Source: JAPOUP01 sp965221405
GTDB taxonomy: Bacteria > Pseudomonadota > Alphaproteobacteria > Rhodobacterales > Rhodobacteraceae
DNA length: 64,000 nt
Assembly (NCBI GenBank): GCA_965221405.1
Contig: CBDCSE010000003.1
Location: 558,001 to 622,000, forward strand
Reading direction: 5' to 3'
Both the position numbers and the translations under genes were made by a program. Below are positions 26,340 through 34,213 of this stretch, one piece after another (position 1 is the stretch's first letter; each line of letters opens with the position of its first letter). Under the pieces are notes generated by a model that made no database searches, was not told the DNA's origin, and was given only the letters and a program-made list of their open reading frames with translations.

Positions 26340-26914
26340 GATACACCTGCCAGAAGAATTCCTCCCAATAGCAGCAGTATGAACAGAGTGAACACCAGGC
26401 CAAGTCGGCGTTCAATGAAACTGCGGATAGGCAGGCCGAATTTCCAGAGCAGTGTTGCCACGATGAAGAAACGCAGGCCCCTCGCGATAATGGAGGAGAC
26501 GATGAAGACGGGAATGTCCAGCGCCATCGCACCGCTGAGAACCGTTATGACCTTGTAGGGAAAGGGCGTGATGCCCGCGAACAGCACCGCCCAAGCTCCC
26601 CATTCGCTGTAGCTTTGGCTGAAGCGCTCGAAAAGCATGTCCTGGCCGTATAGTTCAAGTATGGTGTGGCCAACCGACTCGAATAGCCAGTATCCGATGA
26701 AGTAGCCGACAATGCCGCCCGAGACGGATGCCGCCAGACAGACCGATGCGATGATGAACGCGCGATGGGGGGCGGCGAGGACCATCGGGATCATGAGAAC
26801 GTCTGGCGGGATCGGAAAAACCGAACTTTCCGCAAATGCCACAGCGGCAAGTGCGGGGAGGGCATTCCGCGACCGCGCGAGCGAAGCGGTCCGGTCGTAC
26901 AGTCTCTGGATCAT
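26336..26914 (-). CDS. YqaA/DedA-like (SNARE-associated) membrane protein
   Basis: A 192-residue membrane protein of the YqaA branch of the DedA superfamily. The signature segments are FAESSVFPIPPDVLMIPMVL (residues ~28-47) and LFAGITPFPYKVITVLSGAM (~113-132); four to five hydrophobic helices can be drawn. DedA relatives move lipid carriers or phospholipids across the membrane, but the substrate of YqaA proteins is not known. It is transcribed with dsbB. The pairing yqaA-dsbB is common in alphaproteobacteria. Confidence 0.88.
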   Translation of the reverse strand: MIQRLYDRTASLARSRNALPALAAVAFAESSVFPIPPDVLMIPMVLAAPHRAFIIASVCLAASVSGGIVGYFIGYWLFESVGHTILELYGQDMLFERFSQSYSEWGAWAVLFAGITPFPYKVITVLSGAMALDIPVFIVSSIIARGLRFFIVATLLWKFGLPIRSFIERRLGLVFTLFILLLLGGILLAGVS

Positions 26915-27107
26915 CCTTGCATGCCGTTTTCGCGTTCAGGCCACGGTGGTCCTGCCACTCGAGGGGCTCCCGGGTGAACCCTTTCAGGGCAATTCCGTCC
27001 GGAGTGCAATACCCCTGCATAACCATTCGGTGAGGTGACGTTTCACGTCGAATCGTTCGCGGTGTATGTGGACTCGGGAAATCAGGCTGGTTAAACGGAG
27101 GCGACGT

Positions 27108-27193
27108 GCCCGAGTGGCGGAATGGTAGACGCAGGGGACTCAAAATCCCCCGCCTTCGCAGGCGTGAGAGTTCGAGTCTCTCCTCGGGCACCA
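27108..27193 (+). tRNA. tRNA-Leu (anticodon CAA)
   Basis: An 86-base tRNA including an encoded CCA (27191-27193). The acceptor arms GCCCGAG (27108-27114) and CTCGGGC (27183-27189) pair fully, with discriminator A at 27190. The anticodon stem GGGGA/TCCCC encloses the loop CTCAAAA, giving anticodon CAA (27141-27143), which reads UUG. The long class II variable arm (CCGCCTTCGCAGGCG) and the T-loop TTCGAGT are present. No integrase or attachment-site duplication is seen beside it. Confidence 0.97.
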
Positions 27194-27580
27194 AACTCAG
27201 GTTCCGTCAGGGAAACGATCACATTGGCGGTCGGGCGCACATGGTGAGGACGGGCTCATCTCACTACATCCAATCGATATCGCAGTGTGCGCACCGAAGA
27301 CATCTTCCGTGGCCGCTGTCGGATTGGCCAGCGCCGCGTGAGCTTGATGTGATGGAGCTATCTCGGGAAACATCTCGGCATTGGTGCCCGCTTGGGGCGT
27401 TGCGAAAATACAACATATCGCCGGTCGCCTCGGCGTGATGCTGTATTGATGGACCGCCGTTTAATTCACAGTGATTCCAGATAGTTGCGGAACAGCCCGA
27501 TGATCATGGGTCTTGAGGCGTGGCGTTCGGTTCGTTTAGGCGGGACGCCATTGCGAAAAATCTTTCGTCAGCCATTGAAT
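27194..27580. other. Gap between tRNA-Leu and recA control region
   Basis: Roughly 390 bases with no convincing gene on either strand; short frames present have no start signal or recognisable content. The recA regulatory region begins immediately to the right. Confidence 0.5.
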
Positions 27581-27595
27581 GTTCGTTGATTGTTC
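27581..27595 (+). promoter_or_regulatory. LexA (SOS) box 1 upstream of recA
   Basis: GTTC-N7-GTTC (GTTCGTTGATTGTTC), an exact match to the alphaproteobacterial LexA operator. It overlaps the presumed -35 element of the recA promoter. Confidence 0.9.
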
Positions 27596-27614
27596 TCGAT
27601 ATCAGTGCTAGAAC
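27586..27614 (+). promoter_or_regulatory. recA promoter
   Basis: TTGATT (27586-27591), a 17-base spacer and TAGAAC (27609-27614) form a sigma-70-type promoter. Its -35 lies inside SOS box 1 and its -10 overlaps the first arm of SOS box 2, so LexA bound at either site would block polymerase. The recA start codon is about 60 bases downstream. Confidence 0.75.
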
Positions 27615-27625
27615 ATAATGTGAAC
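27611..27625 (+). promoter_or_regulatory. LexA (SOS) box 2 upstream of recA
   Basis: GAAC-N7-GAAC (GAACATAATGTGAAC), the reverse-complement form of the GTTC-N7-GTTC operator. Centre-to-centre distance to box 1 is 30 bases, close to three helical turns, which would put two LexA dimers on the same DNA face. Confidence 0.88.
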
Positions 27626-27675
27626 ATATGCGGTGATTGCCGTAGGGTTGATGCTGTGGAATAAGGAGATGAAGC

Positions 27676-28752
27676 ATGGCCAGAGCGGAACTGATTTCAA
27701 TGGAATCCAAGCGTAAGGACGATCGACTGAAAGCCCTCGACTCGGCCCTTTCCCAGATTGAGCGGCAGTTTGGCAAGGGGTCGATAATGAAGCTTGGCGG
27801 TGAAGAGCCGCTGGCGGAAATGGAAGTAACTTCTACAGGATCGATCGGCCTGGACCTTGCCTTGGGAGTCGGCGGGTTGCCGAAAGGACGAATCGTGGAG
27901 ATCTTCGGTCCCGAATCCTCGGGAAAGACCACGCTGGCGCTTCATTGCGTTGCGGAGGAACAGCGGTCAGGCGGCGTCTGCGCGTTTGTGGACGCCGAGC
28001 ATGCGCTCGATCCCCAATATGCGATGAAGCTGGGGGTCGACCTCGATGAACTTCTGATCAGCCAACCAGACGCGGGTGAGCAGGCGCTCGAGATCACCGA
28101 TACGCTTGTTCGTTCGGGCGCGGTCAACGTCGTCGTGGTGGATTCGGTCGCCGCACTGACGCCCCGTTCCGAACTGGAGGGTGAAATGGGCGATTCATCG
28201 GTTGGAGTTCAGGCCCGTCTGATGAGCCAGGCGATGCGCAAGCTTACCGGCTCCATTGCCCGTAGCAATTGCATTGTGATTTTCATCAACCAGATCAGGA
28301 TGAAAATCGGGGTGATGTTCGGATCGCCCGAAACCACAACCGGCGGTAACGCCCTGAAGTTCTACAGTTCCGTGCGTCTCGATATCCGCCGAATCGGGGC
28401 AATCAAGGACCGTGACGAGGTGATCGGCAACCAGACGCGCGTGAAGGTCGTCAAGAACAAGGTGGCGCCGCCGTTCAAGCAGGTCGAATTCGACATCATG
28501 TACGGCGAGGGAATTTCAAAGACCGGCGAACTTCTTGATCTTGGCGTCAAGGCCGGTGTGGTTGAGAAGTCCGGCGCCTGGTTCTCATACGGTGACGAAC
28601 GCATTGGCCAGGGGCGCGAAAACGCCAGGAACTTCCTCAGGGAAAACGGAGCGGTGGCGGAAGAGATCGAGCAGCGAATCCGCAAGGCGCACGGTTCCGG
28701 CATCGAGGAAACGCAGGCCTCGGGCAATGCTGCCGCTCTGGCGGGTTGCTGA
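27676..28752 (+). CDS. recA: Recombinase RecA
   Basis: RecA (358 residues) forms the ATP-dependent strand-exchange filament and stimulates LexA self-cleavage. Walker A GPESSGKTT is near residues 78-86, and loop and core motifs include VDAEHALDPQYA, NQIRMKIGVMFG and TTTGGNALKFYSS. The ATG follows AAGGAG at seven bases. Two SOS boxes control the promoter. In most alphaproteobacteria alaS follows closely; here 5.4 kb of insertions separate them. The C terminus is slightly rich in Ala rather than acidic. Confidence 0.98.
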   Translation: MARAELISMESKRKDDRLKALDSALSQIERQFGKGSIMKLGGEEPLAEMEVTSTGSIGLDLALGVGGLPKGRIVEIFGPESSGKTTLALHCVAEEQRSGGVCAFVDAEHALDPQYAMKLGVDLDELLISQPDAGEQALEITDTLVRSGAVNVVVVDSVAALTPRSELEGEMGDSSVGVQARLMSQAMRKLTGSIARSNCIVIFINQIRMKIGVMFGSPETTTGGNALKFYSSVRLDIRRIGAIKDRDEVIGNQTRVKVVKNKVAPPFKQVEFDIMYGEGISKTGELLDLGVKAGVVEKSGAWFSYGDERIGQGRENARNFLRENGAVAEEIEQRIRKAHGSGIEETQASGNAAALAGC

Positions 28753-28762
28753 CCTTTTGGAG
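28753..28762 (+). repeat. 10-bp target duplication, left (CCTTTTGGAG)
   Basis: CCTTTTGGAG begins at the first base after the recA stop and recurs exactly at 32357-32366, on the far side of the ISKra4-like element plus its intron. Confidence 0.8.
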
Positions 28763-28886
28763 GGGTGTAGCCCAACTTTTTGACATCCGCGTTTTCCGCC
28801 TGCGCTTTCCGGAGGGTGCGCGTCGGACCAGGGCCGGAAGAACCGGCCAGCGGCGCGCCTTGAGGCAGATGCGGGAGTGCGTGTCA

Positions 28887-30423
28887 TGACGGAGCGCGAA
28901 GGGAGCCGGGTGCACCGCCATCCGGACGCGGTGGCGTATCTGGAAAGCCTGACGGAAGGCGAGGCGGCCGTTCATCCGCCCGTGGTCCGCGAACACGGGG
29001 ACGGGTTCACCCAGTACTGGCTGGAGGGCGGCGAGGTGAGGAGCCGCGACGTCGCGGCGGCCGAGCTGCCGCTGGCGGGCCACCGTCCGGACGGCGGGCG
29101 GCCGGCGGAGTTCGGGCCGCTGCTTCCGCGACTGGCGGCGGACCTAGCGTCGGGCGCCCCGACCTGGACGGCGGCGGGCGTGCGCTCCGCGACGCCTCGC
29201 TCGGCGGCGGCGCGGCCGCCCTGAAGCATCTTCTGGAGCGGCTGGACGCGACGCTGCCGGCGCCGGAGTGCGCGGCCTGCGGCAGGCCGACGGCCCGGCA
29301 TTCGTCGGCGTCGAAGTCCTTGCCTCGAGCCGGCTCGGCCGGGCCGGGGTGGAGCGGTCGCACTTCCGCTGCCGGTCGTGCGGCAAGGGGTGCCTGCCGC
29401 TGGACCTGACGCTTGGCCTGGAGGGCGGGACGGTGACGCCGGGGATGGCGGGCGTCATCGCCGGGACGGTGCCGCCCGGAGCTCCGGGCGGCAAGCCGGC
29501 ACGTCGACAGCCTCGCCGGGGTGGACGCGTCGCCGGGCCCGCTGCAGCGCCGGGCGCTGAGGCCCGGCGAGGCGGCGGCCCGCTCCGGGCGCGAGGAGGT
29601 CGTCGACGCCAGGCCGCTGGAATCGCGCATGTATCTTTCCATCGACGGCACCGGCGTCCCGATGCGGAGGGAGGAGACCGGGGGCGTTCGCGGGCAGGCA
29701 GGCCGACGGCACCTCGAAGACCAGGGAAGCCAAGCTGGCGGTGGTGTACACGGCCGAGGGGCGGGACCCCGAGACCGGCGCGGCGGTCAAGGACCGGGGC
29801 AGCGAGTCGTTCAGCTGCCTGATCGACAGCGCGGCGGCGCCGTCCGGAGGCCGGGAGGCCTCGGACTTCGCGGCGCGGCTCGACCGGGAGGCCCGGCGGC
29901 GGGGGCTGCACGACGCGGGCGGGCCCGTCGTCGTCTCCGACGGGGCGGACTGGATCCCCAACGCCTGCGAGGAGCTCTTCGGGGGCCGGAAGGTCACGTT
30001 CGTGCTCGACCTCCTGCACTGCCTGGAACGCGCCTCCGACGCGGTGAAGGCGATCCTGCCGGCGGGGGCGGAGCGGGACCGGCGGTTCGCGGAGGTGAAG
30101 GCCGACGTCAGGGCGGGCCGGGCGGCGAAGGTCGTCCGGGAGCTGGCGCCCTTCAGGGACCGGCACGGGGAAGTCGAGGCCTGCTGCAGGTACTTCGAGA
30201 GGAACCTCGGCCGGATGCGGTACGGCGAGTTCCGGGAGCGGGGCCTCCAGGTCGGGAGCGGTGTCGTCGAGGGCGGATGCCGGCAGTTCGGGCCGCCGCT
30301 CAAGCGATCGGGAACGCGCCGGGCGGAGAGGGGCGCCAACGCCATGCCCGCGCCCGGGGGCCGCGTCCTGAACCTCGGGCCGCCCGACCCGCCCGGCTGG
30401 CGAACCAGGCTCTCGCGGCATGA
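28887..30423 (+). pseudogene. Decayed ISKra4 family transposase
   Basis: Pieces of one transposase in several frames. HFRCRSCGKGCLPLDLTLGL is the zinc-finger-like part, and MYLSIDGTGVPMRREETGG contains the first catalytic aspartate. VVVSDGADWIPNACEELFGG and LDLLHCLERASDAVKAIL follow. GLQVGSGVVEGGCRQFG carries the catalytic glutamate region, and the end ANQALAA* is at 30423, three bases inside the right terminal repeat. At least three frameshifts break it, so it is not functional. The first part (28887-29224, HRHPDAVAYLESL) is inside the element but is not a segment I recognise, and may be its N-terminal domain. Confidence 0.8.
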
Positions 30424-30797
30424 CCAAAAATTGGGCTACAGAGCGCCAGGCAAACTGGCGCAGGGGCAGTCGGTGAAAGTCCGGCGGAAAGGAAAGGCTA
30501 ACCACCACTTTCACCGCGAGCCGTGCGCACGTGCCCGTGAGGGTGCATGCGAAGCGTCGGCAGCGGCGCGTGTGGCCGGGAGGACTGAGCGCCGAAAGGG
30601 ATTATGATCCGGAGCGCCGGGGCTTTTGCAGCAGCCGAAGGCAACACCTGCGGGACCGCAAGGGTGAGGGACCGCCGGGCTCCGCGGCGTCGAAGGGTCC
30701 AGGGACGCACGTACGCCCCGCGTCGGGACCTGGGAGGGCTTCAGCCCGCCCCGGCGGTCGTGCCGGGGCCGCGGAAGAAAGGAGATGTTCCGAAACG

Positions 30798-32282
30798 ATG
30801 ATGAACGGACTGAAGCAGTCGGATCCGGCCGCAGTGCCGGTGAAGTCGGCGAACAAGGGAGCGCCCGCTCCCGCGGAGCCGGTGGAGGGAAGGGCCGGAA
30901 CCAAGGGGAACCCGCGAGGCCAAGGCATGCACCGGACACAGGGCCGGGCGCGCATGTCACAGGCGGCCGGGCGGGTACGGCAAGCGGCCACGGGGAATCC
31001 GAAGGAGAGGCTCACCGCGCTTCTGCGCCATATCACGACGGACACGCTCGAGGCGTCCTGCCTCACGCTGGGGCAGGGCGCGGCGGCGGGCGTGGACGGG
31101 GTGACGTGGGAGGAATACGGAGACGGGCTGGAAGGGCGGCTGCCCGACCTGCACGACCGTGTTCACAGCGGGGCGTACCGGGCGCTTCCGTCCCGGCGGG
31201 TGGAGATGCCGAAGCCGGACGGGGGAACACGACCGCCTGGCATCGCCGCGCTGGAGGACAGGATCGTCCGGACGGCGGTGGCGGAGACCATCCCTGCGCC
31301 GGTATTCGAGCCGGAGTTCCCCGGGTTCAGCCACGGGTTCCGGCCCGGTCGCGGTGCGCATGGCGCACCCGACGCACTGGCGTACGGGATAGCGCGGCGC
31401 AAGGTCAACCGGCTCGTCGACGCGGACATCCGGGCCTTCCCCGACCGGCTGGACCGGGGATGGCCCATGAAGTTCGTGGAGCACCGGATCGGGGACCGGC
31501 GGGTCACCCGCCTGATCTCCAAATGGCCTGGCGCCGGCGTCATGGAAGACGGGGAATGGCGGGACAGCCTGCGGGGAACCCCGCAGGGTTCAGGTGTCCC
31601 GCCGATCCTGGCGAACGTGTACCTGCACTTCGTCCCTGACCCCTGGTTCCGGAGGAAATGGCGCTCCCGGATCGCCCGTGGCGAGACGGTCATCGCGCGC
31701 CACGCCGATGACTTCGCGGTCGGGTTCCAGCACAAGCGGGACGCGGAACGGTTCCTGTGCGACCTGAAGGACAGGCTGGCCGAATTTTCGCTCGACCCGC
31801 ACCCGGACAGGACCCGCCTCATCGGGTTCGGCAGGTTCGCGATGGCGAACCGCCGGGCGCGGGGAGAGCGGCGTCCCGAGACCTTCGACCTCCTCGGGTT
31901 CACGCATTACTGCCGGACCACGCGGAAGGGACGTTTCGGACTGGGGCGCAAGCCGATCGGGAAGCGGGCCAGCCGCACCCTGAAGCGCATCAGGGCCGAA
32001 CCGCGCCGACGGATGCGCGACAGCGCGCGTGACGTCGCCAAATGGCTTGGCCGGGTTGTGGGCGGATGGCTGCGCTGCTACGCGGTGCCGACCGGCCACC
32101 CGTCCCTCCGCAGCTTCGTGCGGCGCGTCAGGCGACTCTGGCTGCGCGTCCTGCGACGAAGATCGCAGAGGGACCGCTTCAAATGGAGCGGGATCGATGC
32201 CCTGGCCAGGGTCTCCTGGCCTCGGATCCGGATTCCTCACCCATGGCCGGGCACGCGCTTTGCCGTCAGTCACCCGAGGTAG
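30798..32282 (+). CDS. ltrA: Group II intron reverse transcriptase/maturase
   Basis: A 494-residue intron-encoded protein. The reverse transcriptase domain has GVDGVTWEEYGDGLEGRLPD, FSHGFRPGRGAHGAPDAL, VDADIRAFPDRLD and GTPQGSGVPPILANVYLH. The catalytic box reads RHADDFAVGF, so YADD has become HADD; the two aspartates remain. The maturase X domain follows (VVGGWLRCYAVPTGHPSL and RRSQRDRFKWSGIDALARVS). ATG 30798 (then ATG 30801) follows AAAGGAG. No HNH endonuclease domain is present. The stop lies one base before domain V. Tyr-to-His at the active site suggests the enzyme is weakened. Confidence 0.9.
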   Translation: MMNGLKQSDPAAVPVKSANKGAPAPAEPVEGRAGTKGNPRGQGMHRTQGRARMSQAAGRVRQAATGNPKERLTALLRHITTDTLEASCLTLGQGAAAGVDGVTWEEYGDGLEGRLPDLHDRVHSGAYRALPSRRVEMPKPDGGTRPPGIAALEDRIVRTAVAETIPAPVFEPEFPGFSHGFRPGRGAHGAPDALAYGIARRKVNRLVDADIRAFPDRLDRGWPMKFVEHRIGDRRVTRLISKWPGAGVMEDGEWRDSLRGTPQGSGVPPILANVYLHFVPDPWFRRKWRSRIARGETVIARHADDFAVGFQHKRDAERFLCDLKDRLAEFSLDPHPDRTRLIGFGRFAMANRRARGERRPETFDLLGFTHYCRTTRKGRFGLGRKPIGKRASRTLKRIRAEPRRRMRDSARDVAKWLGRVVGGWLRCYAVPTGHPSLRSFVRRVRRLWLRVLRRRSQRDRFKWSGIDALARVSWPRIRIPHPWPGTRFAVSHPR

Positions 32283-32314
32283 GAGCCTCGTGCCCTAGCG
32301 GGCTCGCGGGGATC
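32283..32314 (+). ncRNA. Group II intron domain V
   Basis: A 32-base hairpin matching the catalytic domain V plan. A nine-pair lower stem (GAGCCTCGT with GCGGGGATC, one A-G mismatch) is followed by a two-base bulge (TC) on the 3' side, a four-pair GCCC/GGGC upper stem and a four-base loop. The AGC triad is at 32284-32286. The loop TAGC is not the usual GNRA. Confidence 0.75.
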
Positions 32315-32356
32315 TGTGCGGGGGGCGTCGGGCAACCGGCGTTCCTGCCGCGACCC

Positions 32357-32366
32357 CCTTTTGGAG
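32357..32366 (+). repeat. 10-bp target duplication, right (CCTTTTGGAG)
   Basis: Exact copy of 28753-28762. Together they show that the ISKra4-like element plus intron occupy a site originally directly behind the recA stop codon. Confidence 0.8.
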
Positions 32367-32418
32367 CCCGCAGGCGGTCGACAGCCCAGACGGAAAGACT
32401 TCAATCGGGGAATGAGGG

Positions 32419-32448
32419 AAAAGGGTACGGCGACCCGCGTACCCTTTT
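32419..32448 (+). terminator. Hairpin, probable original recA terminator
   Basis: AAAAGGGTAC (32419-32428) pairs perfectly with GTACCCTTTT (32439-32448) around a ten-base loop. After subtraction of the ISKra4 element and intron it would sit about 60 bases behind the recA stop. The T-run is part of the stem, so it may act in both directions. Confidence 0.5.
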
Positions 32449-32503
32449 CGCGTTCAGGATGCGCCGGAGGGCCCCAGCGCTCCTCCGGCAACGCCACATC
32501 CTT

Positions 32504-32512
32504 CGCTGTGTC
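32504..32512 (+). repeat. 9-bp target duplication, left (CGCTGTGTC)
   Basis: CGCTGTGTC is repeated exactly at 34143-34151, directly outside the two terminal inverted repeats of the IS at 32513-34142. Confidence 0.82.
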
Positions 32513-34142
32513 CAGCAATTCCCGCTAGATTTTCTTTTTGTTCGTTATCAGTTGGTTGCGCGGCTGTCGGGGATTCTTTTTCGTAGACTTTTTGAGCTGG
32601 ATCGGCCATCGTGCCGCCAAACAGGCAAAGGCCGAGCAGTCAAATGTCCAGAGATTCTTTCCGCAGGCATCTGTCGATGCCCGGCATGCTTCGCGCGGTG
32701 CGCGAGTGTTTCGACCGCAGCCGCGACCCGATCAGGCCGCGTGGCATCAGCCTTTCCGACTGCCTGATGTCGGGGCTGGCGGTGTTCCCGTTCAAGATTC
32801 CCTCCCTGCTGCAGTTCGACACGCAGGTCCGTCAGGGCGGCGATCCGGTTACGGCGCGGAACCTGCGCACGCTGTTCGGCGTGGCGCGGGCGCCGTCGGA
32901 CACATGGATGCGGGAGCGGCCCGGCGGGGTCGATCCCCGCGACCTCCGCCGCTGCTTCAGGCGGATCCACGCCGCCCTTCAGCGCGGCAGGGTGCTGGAG
33001 GACTGGACCGTGCTCGGCGGGCATCTCCTGATCTCGGTGGACGGCACCGGGTACCATTCCTCCCACAGCGTCAGCTGCGGGAACCGCTGCGTGAAGAACC
33101 ACCGCGACGGGTCGAGGACGTACTACCACCAGGCCCTGGGCGCGGCGGTGGTCCACCCCGACCACGCCGAGGTGCTGCCGCTGGCACCCGAGCCGATCCG
33201 CAGGGAGGACGGAGCCGGGAGGAACGACTGCGAGCGGAACGCGGGGAGACGGCTTCTGGAGGATCTCCGCCGTGAGCACCCGCACATGAGGGCGATCGTC
33301 GTCGAGGACGGTCTGTCATCCAACGGGCCGCACATAAAGCTGCTGAAGGAAAAGGGCTTCCGCTTCATACTCGGCGCGAAGCCCGGCGACCACGAACTGC
33401 TGTTCAGCTGGTTCGAGGCCAGCGACACGAAAGAAACATGGGAGAGGCGCGACGGGGACGGCACCGTCCAGCGGTTCGAGTGGGACCGCGGCCTGCCGCT
33501 CAACGACGCCAACTTCGACCTGAAGGTCAACATGCTCAGATATAGGGAGATGGATACGAAAGGGGAGACGAAGACGTTCTCTTGGGTCACCGACCTCCCG
33601 CTGGACCGGGACACGGTGAGGTCCGTCATGCGGTGCGGCCGCCGCCGATGGGCCATAGAGAACGAGACGTTCCAGACAATGAAGGCGAGGGATCTGTACA
33701 GCTTCGAGCACAACTTCGGCCACGGCCACAACCACCTGGCGGACGTCTTCATGACGCTCGCCACCCTCGCGTTCCTGACCGCCCGGGTGCAGCAGCACTG
33801 CTGCCCGCTGTTCGGCAGGGCGCGGCGGCACCGGAAGCGCAACCTCTACCTCTGGAACAGGCTGCGCGAACTGGTCAGGACATTCGCGTTCCCGGACTGG
33901 AGGACACTCTACCGGGCCATCGCCGGCGAGCTCGGCAGGGAAGACTACGTCGGCCTGATCCGCGACGGACCCTAGCCGCGCTGAATACGCTCGACCCACC
34001 CCGATCCCGCCCTTCGCCGAAGCCAATTTTTGAAACCGGGCATCGCCCGGCCATCAGACGTGCGCGCCCGGGACCTGCGGCCCATGCCGCGCGTCAGAAA
34101 CAGCTGTCAGCCTGCAGGCAAATCAGTTAGCGGGAACTGCTG
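32513..34142 (+). mobile_element. Intact IS4-like insertion sequence upstream of alaS
   Basis: A 1630-base element. The terminal inverted repeat CAGCAATTCCCGCTA (32513-32527) matches the right end (34128-34142) at 14 of 15 positions, and a perfect 9-base duplication flanks it. It carries one full-length transposase and is the best-preserved element in this half of the window. Its right end lies 71 bases from the alaS start, so it has probably displaced the native alaS promoter. Confidence 0.85.
32644..33975 (+). CDS. IS4-like DDE transposase
   Basis: A 443-residue transposase without frameshifts. Candidate catalytic residues are the Asp in LLISVDGTGYHSSHSVSC (about residue 131), the Asp in AIVVEDGLSSNGPHIKLL (about 221) and the Glu in RRWAIENETFQTMKARDL (about 340), the Y-(2)-R-(3)-E-like tail of IS4-type enzymes. 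ATG 32644 is preferred; GTG 32611 in frame is possible. I know this transposase type but not its exact ISfinder subgroup. It is the only gene of the 32513-34142 element. Confidence 0.85.
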   Translation: MSRDSFRRHLSMPGMLRAVRECFDRSRDPIRPRGISLSDCLMSGLAVFPFKIPSLLQFDTQVRQGGDPVTARNLRTLFGVARAPSDTWMRERPGGVDPRDLRRCFRRIHAALQRGRVLEDWTVLGGHLLISVDGTGYHSSHSVSCGNRCVKNHRDGSRTYYHQALGAAVVHPDHAEVLPLAPEPIRREDGAGRNDCERNAGRRLLEDLRREHPHMRAIVVEDGLSSNGPHIKLLKEKGFRFILGAKPGDHELLFSWFEASDTKETWERRDGDGTVQRFEWDRGLPLNDANFDLKVNMLRYREMDTKGETKTFSWVTDLPLDRDTVRSVMRCGRRRWAIENETFQTMKARDLYSFEHNFGHGHNHLADVFMTLATLAFLTARVQQHCCPLFGRARRHRKRNLYLWNRLRELVRTFAFPDWRTLYRAIAGELGREDYVGLIRDGP

Positions 34143-34151
34143 CGCTGTGTC
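34143..34151 (+). repeat. 9-bp target duplication, right (CGCTGTGTC)
   Basis: Exact copy of 32504-32512, immediately right of the IS. It lies 62 bases upstream of alaS. Confidence 0.82.
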
Positions 34152-34213
34152 GCTGTGGACAAGACGGCGGAGCAGGGCTAGATCAGGGAGACGGCAATCC
34201 GGGAATTCGCGAG

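Larger units (their letters stand above)
30441..32354 (+). mobile_element. Group II intron
   Basis: A 1.91-kb intron with an internal maturase gene. The 5' end GAGCGCCAGGCAAACTGGCG resembles introns of this class that start GTGCG, with A in place of the invariant U at position 2. Domain V can be folded at 32283-32314: the GAGCC strand contains the AGC triad, and the 3' strand has a two-base bulge and ends in GGGGATC, with tetraloop TAGC. Domain VI follows and the 3' end is GAC. It interrupts the right terminal repeat of the ISKra4-like element, on the same strand. Confidence 0.82.
28763..32356 (+). mobile_element. ISKra4-like insertion sequence interrupted by a group II intron
   Basis: The left end reads GGGTGTAGCCCAACTTTTTG. 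The right end, read inward, has TGTAGCCCAATTTTTGG and is split: it runs to 30440, the intron occupies 30441-32354, and the last two or three bases (CC) resume at 32355. A 10-base direct repeat (CCTTTTGGAG) flanks the whole. Without the intron the element is about 1.68 kb. It carries one broken transposase gene. Confidence 0.85.

Noticed and set aside
27108..27193. tRNA-Leu as an attachment site for an integrated island
   Set aside because: No integrase gene and no second copy of the tRNA 3' end is visible within the window.
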